Shown here: positions 1 through 11,520 of the stretch, piece by piece
Position numbering within the stretch: position 1 is the first letter of the stretch
How the letters are laid out: each line of letters begins with the position of its first letter
Assembly: GCF_000524195.1 (NCBI RefSeq)
Contig: NW_020170427.1
Span: 553,183 to 617,182 of the forward strand
DNA length: 64,000 bases
From: Echinococcus granulosus
Taxonomy: Eukaryota > Platyhelminthes > Cestoda > Cyclophyllidea > Taeniidae
Direction of reading: 5' to 3'
The notes under the pieces: generated by a model
Databases searched by the model: none
What the model was told of the DNA's origin: nothing
Seen by the model: only the letters and a program-made list of their open reading frames with translations
Position numbers and translations under genes: made by a program

Positions 1-268
1 CTTAATAGACATGGGCCACCTCAAATTATTCGACTAATTCATTAAAAACTGATATATATTTATACTATGGATATCTACAGCTTCTATTCACAAAAGTGCA
101 TCGGATTTAAACGTTCGATTAATTGGTTTTTAATTTGTTTGGCCACTGGTTACAGTCTGTAAGCGGATGGCTTTTTTTGCTTAAAGTATGACTGACGAGA
201 GTTTTTTTCAACATTAACCAGAACTATTTTATATTCGTCTTATCCTAAATGCACTATTTACTCTAGGA
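1..268. other. AT-rich region upstream of the XKR gene
   Basis: No coding signal seen. The stretch is AT-rich and would hold the promoter and 5' leader of the XK-related gene if its first exon is at 269. A possible acceptor AG lies at 265-266, just before the ATG, so the leader could be cis- or trans-spliced there. No TATA box or other element can be assigned with confidence. Confidence 0.4.
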
Positions 269-2625
269 ATGAATGACCCCTTAGCATCACCAGTTCCAGT
301 TATCGTTGTGAACCACACAAATTTCCAGAGGTCTAGTCAATCCCTTCTTCGGCCATCCTTCCTTTCTGCCCGTAGCCACTCGTCAATTTTTACCGACGCA
401 AACCCGTATGATTGTTTGACTTTACTTATTTTGTTTAATTTCATAAATTATTCCTGTTCACTTAAGCATTTTTCAGTGCAGAGGTATGAATTGCAAAATC
501 ATGTTTGACAGTAATTTTGAAAGCAACAAAGCGAAAGTTCTGCTCATCTCTAATAATTGCCGAAATAATTACGTATCGTTTAGAGAATCAATGGTGCACA
601 CCTCGTTTATACATCATAACTTAATCATAATAATAACGGTAAAATTCAGGGACTTAATTAATGAGAACCGAAATGGTTAACAGGAAGAACGAAAAAGTAA
701 TTAATTAAGGCACACAAATATATGCCTGTGTTGTAACCCATCTAGCCCAAAAATTAAAATGAAGTGCTTTCTTATAAAAGTTAAGTAAAAAGTCGTGTTC
801 AATTTTTGCCGATTCTAGGTCAGACTCGTGCAATGTCACTGACAAGGTGCATTATCCTAAGAGTTTTGAGGCTCGGCAACCACTGTCAACTCTTTGGCCA
901 AGATCACTCACACCTGATGGCGAGGACCTTGAATATGAAGAGAAAGAGGAGGAAGAGGAAGGAAATTATGAGCACTTACGTTGTTATCTTTTTTCCCATA
1001 AATTCCACTGGCCATGGGGCTTACTGGTGTTTTTGGCCTCCATTACAACCTACCTCGCTGATGTTGTATGCGACCTTTATCTCGTAGTTTGCTACTTTAA
1101 AAAGGTGGGAGTACTTTTATTATGGATAAAAGGCTTTTATTAAAGGATCGTTTCGATTTGGCTGCTATGACGTTGTCAGTGATTATACTGCCCTCGATTG
1201 TGATGACAAGCTTCAGCTTGACCTGGTATGTTCTCGATAAACGTGTTGGTATGGAACCTCAGCGAAGCGTTTATGGATGGGGGTGGCGCCTCCTGCTACA
1301 TGGACTTCAAATGGCTCCTATTGTACGGTAAATTTAAAGGCATTATGCACTTGATTAACACGTGCTAAATGATGATTAACATGTCTTAAATGGCACCAAT
1401 CCTGAAAGTGCAAAAAATTTGCTCAAATTTAGACAAGCCGACGCCCTGATCTACGGCTTTCGCAGCCTAAGGGTCGACAAAATCGGCTTGTATGAAGCTG
1501 TTCAATTGACACATCTAAGACTTTGCGAGTTAGCAGACTCTGCAATGTTGCAAGTAATGGAGGGTCTCATGGAGTCTGCACCCCAACTTATACTCCAACT
1601 TTACGTCCTGCTAACCAACCCATCCAACCTGCGTAAGTCGGAGGTTTTTCCAGTGTAGACACTTCATTTAACACCGAAGCAATTATTTTATAACGGCATC
1701 AGTTATAAAAGATAAATTGCCAGTAGTTAACCATCAAGAATCCTCCTTCTGCAATGTTTGTTATGCTTATTGAGCTAAGAACTCCTACATTTTATTCTGC
1801 TATTTCTTTCTTGTACATAGTGCAGTTTTGGAGGGGCCGAGGTTTGTTAAAGCCTAAAGATAATTTGCAAGTCATAGATAGCTAAATGAATATTTAAGTT
1901 ATCCAGAGGTCTAACTCGGTCCAAAAAACCAATTATCTTAACTTTAAACGTTACAAATATGGAAGATTTTCACTGAATTTAATAAGTAGCACCTTTTGCT
2001 AGTTCTCCTACAGTATGCCAGCTGCGGCACGTCCCTCTTCGCACTAGCCTACTGCCTAACCGCCTACCAAATTGCACTATACAATTCTAACACGTCCTTC
2101 TCTACCACCTTCCACTGGCGCAATCTTCCCGCCACATCCATATTTTTCATTTGGAAGGTATGTGTTCTCGCCAGTCGTCTTCTTTCTTTGGCACTTCTGG
2201 CAGCTTGCATGCGCCATTACCCCCATCAGCCATGGGTTTTCTGTGGGTGTCTCTTTCTCCACTGGTTCTTCTCTTTTATTGTTCTCACCTACGAAACTCG
2301 CGTCTCGTGTTCCCTTCTTGAAGTTTTGTTTGTCGCAGCCCTAGCAGCAGTTCACTGTTTCGATGTGGCTCTGCTCAACATTCGACGTTGTCATCGATCT
2401 CCAACGGTCGGAACGGTTTATACAATTTGGTATACCGTATTCTTCGTGGAGAATGCGACAGCAGCTACTGTGTGGTTCCTGACTGATGGGCGAAAGGAAC
2501 CGTTGCGAGGACTGACAGCCGTTTCATTGGTTATAATAACGTTTGCCCTGGGTGTCATATTCTTGATTGTGTATTATGGACTTGCCTATCCACAAAGTGT
2601 CAGGAGAAGGCGGACTTTGTATTAA
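269..2625 (+). CDS. XKR: XK-related membrane protein (XKR family), five exons
   Basis: The model joins 269-330, 819-1104, 1146-1327, 1433-1632 and 2003-2625, giving 450 residues with intron phases 2, 0, 2, 1. XKR proteins are multi-pass plasma-membrane proteins; some vertebrate members scramble phospholipids after caspase cleavage, but this function cannot be inferred here. Visible XKR signatures are the first membrane segment with YLADVVCDLY (about residues 87-107), LPSIVMTSFSLTWYV after it, WRLLLHGLQMAPIVR, ESAPQLILQLYVLL, the exon-5 segment FIWKVCVLASRLLSLALLA, and FFVENATAATVWF. About eight hydrophobic segments are seen. An acidic run lies at residues 56-68. Exons 2-5 are firm. Exon 1 is inferred because exon 2 has no in-frame ATG, and 269-330 joins it in phase through a GT-AG intron. 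The XKR subtype is unresolved. Confidence 0.88.
1105..1145 (+). other. 41-bp intron in the XKR gene
   Basis: Starts GTGGGA and ends AAAG. Removing it joins residue 116 (K) to residue 117 (D) in phase 0 and restores continuous XKR-family similarity between the first and second membrane segments. Reading through it shifts frame. Such very short introns are known in flatworm genes. Confidence 0.85.
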
Positions 2626-3023
2626 ATGTAACAAAGCTGCAGCAACTTGGTTTTTTGCTTGTATATTTTATCTGAGCGGTATTCCAACGCATTTGAAGTT
2701 ATCAAGTTTCCAAATCTTTACCACTCAACAAAATCCACTAATTTTCTGCTAAAAAAGCAAGCGCAAGTTCATTGCAATTAAAAAAATTAAATTGCGCTAA
2801 AATCTTTATTAGGAGGCCGAAATAACTCCTAAATATAGTTGTAAAATTAATAGACCACCATTAAGATTTTTTCTTGTGTAGCATAGATGAATAATGTTAA
2901 GGCTAAAATACTATAGTTGGTAATATATTTATGGTCGAAAAACATGATACTAAAGGGTGCGTTGTTTATAATACAATTTCTTGTTTTAGTCCTCCGCAAT
3001 TTAGTCTTGTGTGGCGCGTCGGG
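2626..3023 (+). promoter_or_regulatory. XKR-RBM22 intergenic region with possible splice-leader acceptor
   Basis: About 400 bp separate the XKR stop from the RBM22 ATG. It would hold the XKR 3' UTR; ATTAAA-like sequences occur near 2622 and 2785, but no canonical AATAAA was seen. A pyrimidine-rich acceptor (TTTCTTGTTTTAG) ends at 2989, 34 bases before the RBM22 ATG. It could accept a flatworm spliced leader or be the end of a 5' UTR intron. This is inference from position and motif only. Confidence 0.4.
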
Positions 3024-5087
3024 ATGTCTTCTTCGAAGACGTCGAACACATATAATCGGCAGAATTGGGAGGATTCTGTGAGTGTAAAGGCCTTTTTATG
3101 GTCCCTTTTACCATTAATACCAGGGATTTAATCTCCTCGTCATAAGGGCTATTCACGCTCAAGTGCAAGGGCTGTTTTTGGCTGCCTTTTACATCTGGCC
3201 TTCTGTTTACTTATAAAGTTGCTAACTCGTTGCGATATCTACGCTTCTTGGTCGTGCTTCATTATTCTGACACCGTTATAAACCCCGTCTTCTTACCCAC
3301 GCGGTCCTCTTTATAGTTGCCAATCTTGCAGTTATCCCACATTTTGACACGTTTAGTGTCAAATACGTTGTTCCATAGTTCGCCAATGCTTTTGACCCAA
3401 TCCGCGACCCTTACTGTGCCTTATTTAAGCTATAAGATTCTTTCACAGAATTCTGGTGGCTAAATTTATGGGAGTCAGTTGTTAAACTAGTTTATTTTGA
3501 GGGCGTGAAGAGTCTTTGTACAAATGTATTAAGTTATCTCACTTTTACCCCTTAGAGTTTCCCAATTCTCTGTGAGACATGTCTTGGACCCAGTCCGTTT
3601 GTCCGCATGATGCGCGAACAATATGGAAAGGAATGCAAGATATGTTCTCGTCCGTTTACCGTTTTTCGGTGGAGTCCTGGTCCCAAGGCTCGCTTCAAAA
3701 AAACAGAAATCTGTCAGACGTGCGCTAAGGTGAAGAACGTCTGTCAGACATGTATTTTTGATCTGGAGTATGGTCTTCCCGTTGAGGTCCGAGATAAGGC
3801 TCTTCGACTAAACCAGCAACTCCCCCGAAGCGACGTTAATCGGGAATATTTCCACCAGCAAATTGAACAGCAGCTAGAGGCCTCGGGTGACGTTACGGCC
3901 CCCTATGGGGGTCACGAATTCATTGGGAAAGCGATTGTTAGCTCCAATGCCTCCACAGGGACTGCTAGCTCTGATCTGCTCCTAAAACTTGCTCGCACCA
4001 CACCTTACTACCGGCGCAATCGTCCGCACATTTGCTCATTCTGGGTGAAGGGCGAATGTCGTCGAGGTGAGGAGTGTCCCTATAGACATGAAAAACCAAC
4101 TGATCCCGACGATCCCCTCTCGGACCAGAATCTTCGTGATCGCTACTACGGCAATGACGACCCCGTCGCCGCAAAACTGCTTTCAAAATACCGCGCAATG
4201 CCGAAGCTAACGCCACCCGAAGATAGCACCATCACCACAATATACATTGGTGGTGTGCCGGCGGATATAACGGAGAAGGATCTTCGCGATCATTTCTACC
4301 AGTTTGGCGAGCTACGGTCAGTCAGCGTACACTACAAGCAGCACTGCGCCTTTTTACAGTTCACTACCCGTGAGGCCGCTGAGCGCGCTGCTGAGCGAAG
4401 CTACGATCGTTTGATTTTACGGGGCCATCGTTTGACCGTGAATTGGGGAAAATCGCCAGCTGCCTTGGCTGCTGCAAGCGCTGGGATAAGTGTGACTGGA
4501 GTGATTGATGCAGGGCCTTTACCTCCGGTTCCGGGTCTTCCATTGCCACCTGTACCGCCACCCCCTTCGTTGCTCTCTTCGGTGTCCGCGTCTTCCGTCT
4601 GCCCAATGCCTGCGATTCCCGGTCCGAGCGGTGCTTTCTTCTCTGCCCCTCCGCCTCCACCTCTACCCATGCCCGTGGTTCAACTCGCGCCTCCCGTTGT
4701 TGATCCTGCTGGTGAGTTTTGTTGTTCTCCTTGGGGAACAATAAAAAGCAATTGTTTATTGCCACTGAAATTTGCCGCCTTTTGCATTTAACAGCTTTTA
4801 TGACTGGACAGAGGGGACCTCTGCCACCTCCGCTGCTGTCAGCACCACCACCGCCGCCACCGCCACCTCCAGTAATACAACGAGAAGAGGGGGAAATGGG
4901 GAAGGTGGAAAAAGAAATAGCAGTAGAAAAGGGGGAGGAAAGACCAGTGTTGTTGGATCAACCGCCATCGATGCTACAGTCACCGCAACCAACTGTGGCT
5001 CAGGATTTGCCCTCACTGGGAATCCACTATCCCAGTCAGAACCCTCAGCGAATGGGCAGTGTGCCACAATCGCAGAGGCATGTCTAG
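3024..5087 (+). CDS. RBM22: Pre-mRNA-splicing factor RBM22 (Cwc2/Ecm2-related), three exons
   Basis: Exons are 3024-3077, 3556-4711 and 4795-5087, with introns of 478 bp (phase 0) and 83 bp (phase 1); the joined frame encodes 500 residues. RBM22 is a nuclear spliceosomal protein that contacts U6 snRNA and intron RNA in the activated catalytic centre. The start [11 protein letters not shown] is the conserved RBM22 N-terminus. A cysteine-rich zinc-binding region follows ([10 protein letters not shown], then CKIC, CQTC, CQTC). A CCCH zinc finger has Cys178, Cys186, Cys192 and His196. The RRM spans about residues 246-317 (RNP2-like IYIGGV, RNP1-like CAFLQF). A proline-rich tail ends with the conserved [12 protein letters not shown]. 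It is longer than the 420-residue human protein because of an expanded Pro-rich and Glu/Lys-rich tail. The gene looks complete. Confidence 0.96.
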
Positions 5088-5151
5088 CGGAAGTGTTTTA
5101 TTTTATGTACTTGTGTGCGTGTGTATCTGACTACTCACTTTGTTCGCCAGC

Positions 5152-5157
5152 ATTAAA
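5152..5157 (+). terminator. Candidate RBM22 polyadenylation signal ATTAAA
   Basis: A common variant of AATAAA lying 65 bases after the RBM22 stop codon, a plausible 3' UTR distance. No transcript evidence is available here. Confidence 0.4.
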
Positions 5158-7170
5158 ATGCAAAAAGGATAACTTTGTTTACATTTGTGAGACTATTTTA
5201 CGGTTGGATTTCTTAAAATGGAAATTGCCACGTAGTAGTGCAGGGTACTACTGGTGGTGGAGTGGTTGGGGCCGACCATTTGATTGGTGGTGGGTGGCGC
5301 CCGGCCGTCGCGTCATTGATCGAGGCATTCACTACCCCGTATGGGGCTTTACTAGCTTGTCAAGTTATTATGATACATGGCTTTCTAGTCGCGCCTTTGC
5401 TCAACTCAATGGGTGGGGAAGTGCTCAACCAGCAGTATCCTCAGGGAGTTCTATGAATTCGCCAGGATGAGGGTAACTTAAGGGAACAGGGTGCACCGCA
5501 CAGGTATTTACAATTTGACCACGACTACACAGGAATAGGAAATACCTGACGGTGCTAAAGTTCACAGCGTTTTGCTGACATCACCGAGTTGCCGGAACAT
5601 TACTAACCTGGTTGGTAAGCCCCCGCACTGCTCCAGTCGCAAAGGACCCCAATGCAGAGTCCAAAAGTCCGATAATCGTAGAATACTTTATCCCCCGCTG
5701 CTGGTTCGTGGAAGGTGTATGAGAAGAAGCTTAGACCCGGTGAAACAGGTCAACATTTGAAGAGTGAAGAGTCTGAATTTAGACTGCTGGGATAGCTAGT
5801 AGATCTTAGGTCAGTTTCTCTTATCCCAAATGTAAGAAATTTATTTTGATTCTCCTGGATTACCATCGATTTCGCACCCTTCTCTTTCCACACCCCAAAA
5901 AACGGCTGTTCCAGGTCCATTTCACGAAACCAAGAATTGACGCATTCATGTCAAACCAGGACGCAAAGTTTTTCGCTAATCAACAGCTCAACCATCTCTC
6001 TGGAATAGCAGCAATCAAGCGTTCCACGCACAGAGTAGACTTTCACAGAATCCAGCCCCCACAGTGGCGATTGTCACTGACACGCATAGGGACAGGGGCA
6101 CTGGAAACGGTTGTTATTTCAGTCTCATTGTTTAAAAAGGTTGAGTATTCGATCATCGCACCAGATCGTGCTAAAAGCCTTCTCTACAAATTTCAGCTTT
6201 TATTGGCAAGCTACTTTATTCCTTGCAGCATGATGTTTCCTCTGGGCGATGTCACTAGTGACGCTGAGGAAATGAGTCCTAACTTTTCCAATTCGTCTAG
6301 TTCACATTTTTCGGCCTGTCACATCCGCATTTCGTTCTTCATTACTTTAAAAAGTGGGATCTTGTTAGGGTAAATGGAGCTGGAAAACCGATCTTAAGTG
6401 ATTTTTGACTGTCGGAACAACAGGGGATGGCGACATCACAAAAAAATGATACGGTGGCTTATTGGTGGTCCTGGCAGCGATGTGATTCAAGAAGGCACTT
6501 CGGATTAGAGCACATATTACTGCTAAAATTCGTGGTGTCTGAAAAAGTGGTTTGACAAATGACTTTCCTGTGGCAACCAACTATGAGTTGCCCTCCCTTA
6601 CTCTCAACGGAGTAGCAACAGTAGCGGCGGTCCAACGTACCTCCGGTGGTCACTGCTCCTATTTCCATCACCCTCCCTCCTTTAACGACACGAGCTCTGT
6701 CGGCGCTGTAACAGCCGCTGCAACGACGGTACCGTCATCATTATCTCAGCCTGCAACATTTCTCTTCCTGCCTTTTTCTTCTCCCCCGTCCCTTCCCTCT
6801 TACCAGCCATTCATCAATCCCGATGTTGATATGTCAATTTCTCCCCCCGCCTTTCAATGCTCGAGGGAATTCGGCTCTGTAATACACCCACCTACCTCCC
6901 ACACCAGCTTCTCTTTAACAGCTTTTTGATGGAAGGATGGCTGAAAACAAGACTCATCATTCCCACTTTTCTTGGTTATACCTCTCCGCCTCCTCTATCT
7001 ATGTATTGTCCAACTATCGTCTTGGATGCTACGGTAGCAGCAGCTAATTTTCCTCAGTCTCCAGCTATTCTCCAAATGGACGTGAAACTTTTTGCTATGT
7101 TGCTTACAGTCGTACCTAGATCTGTCAGTCCTGTCTGTGCGTGTGTGCGCGTATTTAGGGCTTTAAGTTA
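5158..7170. other. RBM22 downstream region, no recognised gene
   Basis: Bases 5230-5460 are GC- and GGT-rich and open in more than one frame, but no family is recognised. Bases 5840-6373 are open for 175 codons from a TTG (141 from the first ATG) without recognisable domains or flanking splice logic. Bases 6550-6940 are a pyrimidine-rich stretch that translates as a Ser/Thr/Pro-rich low-complexity peptide, and it contains a GCTGTAACAGCCGCTGCAAC-type block that recurs loosely near 9620, 14620 and 20410. Treated as non-coding. Confidence 0.5.
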
Positions 7171-10100
7171 GAGAAGAGGAACTTAAACTAGCAAATCTTT
7201 AAAAAAATAAAATTCCCTATTAGCTAAGTGGGAAGAGGAAGTGTAACACGTTCAGTCGTTCAAAGCAGAGCTGCATTCTTGATACCGCTATTCTTGGTCC
7301 ACCTCCGGTGCCGTTCATTGAGATGAAGAACAAAATTTAACTCATTAATTGTCTTATTCTTTTAGGCAACCTTTGTCTACATCTTTATTAAGCCAGTGTC
7401 CAAGTGGATGAGTGGACAGGTGGGTAAATGTGGAGAGCGACTGAATCGAACGGACCCTTCGGGGTTACAGGCATGCTGCAGTAGTAAGTGACAAGGCAGT
7501 ACTTTTGCTGATGCACAATAAAAACGGAGGAAAGGAGCGGTAGTACTTTGTGCACTGAGTGGTTAGCACTTTTGACTTCTCCCAGGCCTCCTCTACATGA
7601 GCAATAGATCTTCTTCCACACCGTTTTGGTCCATTAAGATGCAAGGGAAGGCTCAGAGCTCTACACTGCAAATCCAAAAGTGCCAGTCAGACTTAGACAC
7701 CGCTCGAATTGCGAACTGTATCGTACTTGAGAGCTGAAGCGAATTTCTCGTCTTATTACGCTACTTCCACGGTCTAGATGGCTTGAGGAAAGGCCACTTT
7801 TGCAAAGAAGAAAACCGTCTACTCTTTCCGCGTTCAGTTGAAATCGTTGATTTTCTTCGACTACCAATGGATAGATGGTTGGATAGATGAATGGACGAAC
7901 GGATAAGTGAATGGGTTGTTTAAATGCACTAGCCACTCATTGTTATTCCGCAAGTAATATGAAGGTGGCTACTACCGCCAAGGATTGCAACGGTAACCAA
8001 ACAAAAACTGTCCAAAAATGTCCTTAGACTCAATCTCCGCTGCAATGACACAAACTTCTCCGTGGAAGATCTTGGGATATACCTGCATGCTGATCACAAT
8101 AATGGCAAGCTGATTGAATGCAGCATCACTATTTTAAAATCACAAGGAGAAAAATAGAACCGGATCGGAGAGTGGGGCAGTCAATCAGTAAGAAATTGCC
8201 AATTTAATGGCTGACAAGGCAACCTTTTGAATAACCAGCAATAGAGAACTACCCAGCATTGAAATCACTTTGTTGTAAAGTGGTTGAAATTTGGGTGGCT
8301 TGAAAGACAACCTGGCCAGAGATTTTAGTGACACATGAGAAATTCAGATTTGAAGTGTAGTTATAACCCAATTTCCCCAAATTATTGTTCCTTTTGCATC
8401 GAAAATAGGAGTACCAATTAGCTCTGCCCTGCCTTGAGCATACCGCTCCCGCATGTCACATTTGACGTGGACTCAGAAATAGGTGTGACATTTGCTCTTG
8501 TGTGGCATTCAAGGTAGCAGCAATTAGGTATTTTGAAAATATCTTCCCTTTATAAATCTGCATTCTAGGTAAAGTGTTTAGGTGAATCTTCTTCCTGGAT
8601 TTCACATCACCACAAAAACGGTCGCTGTCATGAGTGACGCCAAGCTTGGCAGTTGCTGTAACAACGCCTCACATAGCCTTCATCAACCAGCCGGACGGTT
8701 GAAGCCTGGGAAGGGTAATGATTTTAAGTACGCTCTGGAATGCTCTACATCCCCGGCTACCCTGACATACTCATGATTGCTGCCTGATATTCCATCACTG
8801 CTTTCACTTAAACTAAATGAATGGATGGATGGATAGATGAGCAAAAAAGATGGATAAATAGCTGTCCGAGTGGACTAGGTACAAAAAAGGACAAAATACT
8901 GGATAAGTACTGATATAACAAGTAAATGACAGATGGGTAGCAGAAGGGCAAGGGGAGGGAACATGGGTTGACTCAAGAACGGAAAGTATCTGGGAGAGAT
9001 CTGGAATGCATAGATAGCTAGCTCGACACAGGGTGAATATATGTGAGGAATCAAGAAATAGTGGATAGACGAATAGATATAGGGGTAAGTGGATGGTTTG
9101 GAGACAACTTAATTCAAATTGAACCAATGAAGAAAAATAAAGAGAGCCTAGAGATCAAATTGCTTTATAAACGTTAGCGTTTGTATGATGGTTTGGGCAA
9201 GAAATCCCATTTCTGGGGGCTACCTTTGCCTTGAGCCATCTCATCAAATGCACAAAACTGATAGTAGGAACTTCTATCAATCTGACACCACTTATAATTC
9301 CGCTTATTTGCATCTAAAGGTGCTCCAAAAAGGAAAACTTAAACAAACTCTTTTCCTGAACTTATAATTTTGGGCCTTTTTTTAATTTGAACTTTACATT
9401 CCAGTCTCTCTGAAATGAAGAGATTTGCCAGCACTAACACTGCTTAGGATCAAGGACGCACAAAGGGCTGTCACGAGGGTGGTTTTTATGATGCTGTCGG
9501 AAATTCTGCTACTTTATTTAAATTTAATATCTAGACATATCCCTACTTCTTCCTAGACCAAGAATTTCAAGCTTTAACAATTACTCCAACCTCAGCAAAT
9601 TCTGATACCGTCGTTGTTGGTGCTGTAGCCGCTGCAATTAGGTGTGCTTCTAGTGTTAATGTTTTGTCTTCAATTACAATCTTCATCACAGCAATTCTTT
9701 TCACAAATCCAAACGTCTCTGCCGCTGTTCCTGCTAGTCAAGCCCTTGCTTATACCACAACTCTCAAATCCACGCCAACCACGACCACTGATAATGACGC
9801 CATAGCGACAGAAACAACAACTTCATCGTTGCCTTAAACCCATTTTCCACTTTCTCTTCCCCATGGCAGACACTTTTATTTCTTTTGAATCCATTCAGTT
9901 TTACCCTCTTAACTCCGCTCTCTCCTTCCAGTCCTCCATTGCATTCGTTTCTCACCGCTTCATGCGTGTAGAGCAGACAACGATGATGTTAACAATCACT
10001 TACATCTCTTTCCTTTCTGCAGGATTATAGGAAATATTGCGATTTTTGAAGTTTGTTGGTTAGTAATTCTGCTTTCCCTTCTTCTTCTTTATAGAGGATT

Positions 10101-10839
10101 AAAGTGCTCAGCATGAGCTTGTGCTCAAATGATGAGAGTCTGGGGTCGGGAAGGGAGAGAGGACTTCAGAAAGTCTGTCTAAATGGGAGCTGATATTTGT
10201 AGTAATGTAAATCTCTTCTGATCTTATTTGGCAAGGTGTCGCTTCTTTGTGCTCCATGCTGTTATTAGCATCCACGCCTAGTTTGAATGAGTGGGTGATG
10301 CCATCACAAAGTCTGAAGATTCCCTGTTTAATGGATGGAGAAGTTTTGCACGTAATGCATTTTTGACACTATGGCAAGCCTTCCACTCGTCTGCAGCATG
10401 ACTTAAATAAAGAAAGTTGTTCTTGAACACCATCTATATATACGATGTGAAGAGAGCGCCTCTATCATATTCTATTTGTCTTTGGTCTTCTCCGGTAAGG
10501 GTACACATCTGAAGTGTTTTGCCGTGCAGACGTCGAAGCCTCCAATAGCTGTTTGAAGCGGTTGTTAGGGCATTTCAGAAAATAACTCAGGCCAAGTAGC
10601 CTCTTCAGCTCATGCAAGTCAGTGTATCAGCCTATGTGACTGCTACCCCAAGGTCAAGCAAGTTAATTTGTTGTGCGTGTGTTGAAGCACATTGGCGGCG
10701 ATTGCATTATGGCAAGTAGTCTTCACTTAAACATTCCGTTCGTAAATCTTGTCTTCATTAAAAAGCCTAAAATGAAGTCTTTTCTTCGTCTTCCCTTGCA
10801 CCACTGCATCATCAAGAGTGCTATTGTTACCAAAAGTAC
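7171..10839. other. Gene-free stretch with GGAT-type tracts
   Basis: No gene is supported. Short degenerate GGATAGATGG-type tracts occur at 7865-7915 and, more extensively, at 8815-9115. The block at 9596-9960 has GCTGTAGCCGCTGCAA followed by pyrimidine-rich DNA and loosely resembles the 6690 region. No open frame here has recognisable similarity. Confidence 0.5.
8815..9115. repeat. Degenerate GGAT/GATA tetranucleotide-like tract
   Basis: The tract begins with three GGAT units (ATGGATGGATGGATAGATGA) and continues as purine-rich DNA with scattered GGATA and GATAGA words. Its minus strand reads through as an Ile/Leu/Ser/Pro-rich frame, which is a compositional artefact. Similar tracts in the other orientation are at 15460-15740 and 27200-27440. 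Confidence 0.6.
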
Positions 10840-11520
10840 AAGCATTGAGAAAATAGACTTTGAAGGCAAGAGGAATAAAACTGAGTAGTCAGCGTCTCTC
10901 ACTTCAACGCAAAGACATAGAACACTCTCATCCCTAATGAGGAAGGAGAAGAGCTGGACAAATCGTCTAAAAACTAGAACAATATGGTTTAACGCAATCT
11001 TCACTCATCTGCTGCAAGTTTGGATGTTTGTGGAGAGGTGGGTGAGAGAAAGAGAACGACGACTGCAACAGCTGCCAAACAATTGGATGGGGATTTGAAT
11101 AAGATGGAGCATACTGTACCATATTGTAGTGTCTGTGAATTTTAGTAATGAGTTCCTCCAAGATAGATGGATCTATCTACTACCACACTGTTCATCCCAC
11201 ACTTCTAAGGCACCCACCACTTTGTCCTCAACACATTATGATCCTTCTTGGGTCCGAACGTATGTATTATGCACTGCAGAAGCCACTTTTTACCTGTTGA
11301 AGGCCAATCAACCACGTCGGAGATCAATCCATCATCCTACCTCTCTCCCTCTCTTTCCGTTGATCTACCCAAAACAGTCTAATCCAACTCAATTTAACTG
11401 GAAATTTGCCAAAACTACCTTCTTCTTAAGGAACGGTCATCACTAATGACTAGGGCAAAGTGACTGGTATCTAATGTGTCTGCAGGACGAATGCCCTGTC
11501 CTTCGTCTAGCTGGACACAC
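10840..11520 (+). repeat. Interspersed repeat family R1, copy A
   Basis: This block aligns by eye with the reverse complement of 24980-25790 over several hundred bases. Shared words include GACTAGGGCAAAGTG (11449 region), AAGGCCAATCAACCAC (11300 region), a cytosine-rich segment with AATCCAACT, and GCAATCTTCACT (10995 region). Part of it also aligns with the reverse complement of 18560-18960. The copies are clearly diverged, so this is an old family. No protein domain, terminal repeat or target-site duplication was identified, so class is unknown. Confidence 0.75.

Noticed and set aside
4364..4765. Minus-strand frames opposite the RBM22 Pro-rich region
   Set aside because: Arg/Glu- and Gly-rich shadows created by the proline codons on the + strand.
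4772..5470. 232-codon open frame overlapping RBM22 exon 3
   Set aside because: It is a different frame from the conserved RBM22 tail; the exon-3 frame ending in [12 protein letters not shown] is clearly the coding one. The overlap is low-complexity Thr/Ser and Trp-rich.
5846..6373. 175-codon open frame
   Set aside because: Starts at TTG, has no recognisable domain and no supporting splice context. The length is possible by chance.
8740..8790. Peptide IPGYPDILMIAA resembling a carboxyltransferase loop
   Set aside because: Only a few residues match and the flanks do not; there is no splice logic linking it to PCCB.
8813..9127. 104-codon minus-strand frame
   Set aside because: Produced by the GGAT/GATA tract read in reverse; composition artefact.
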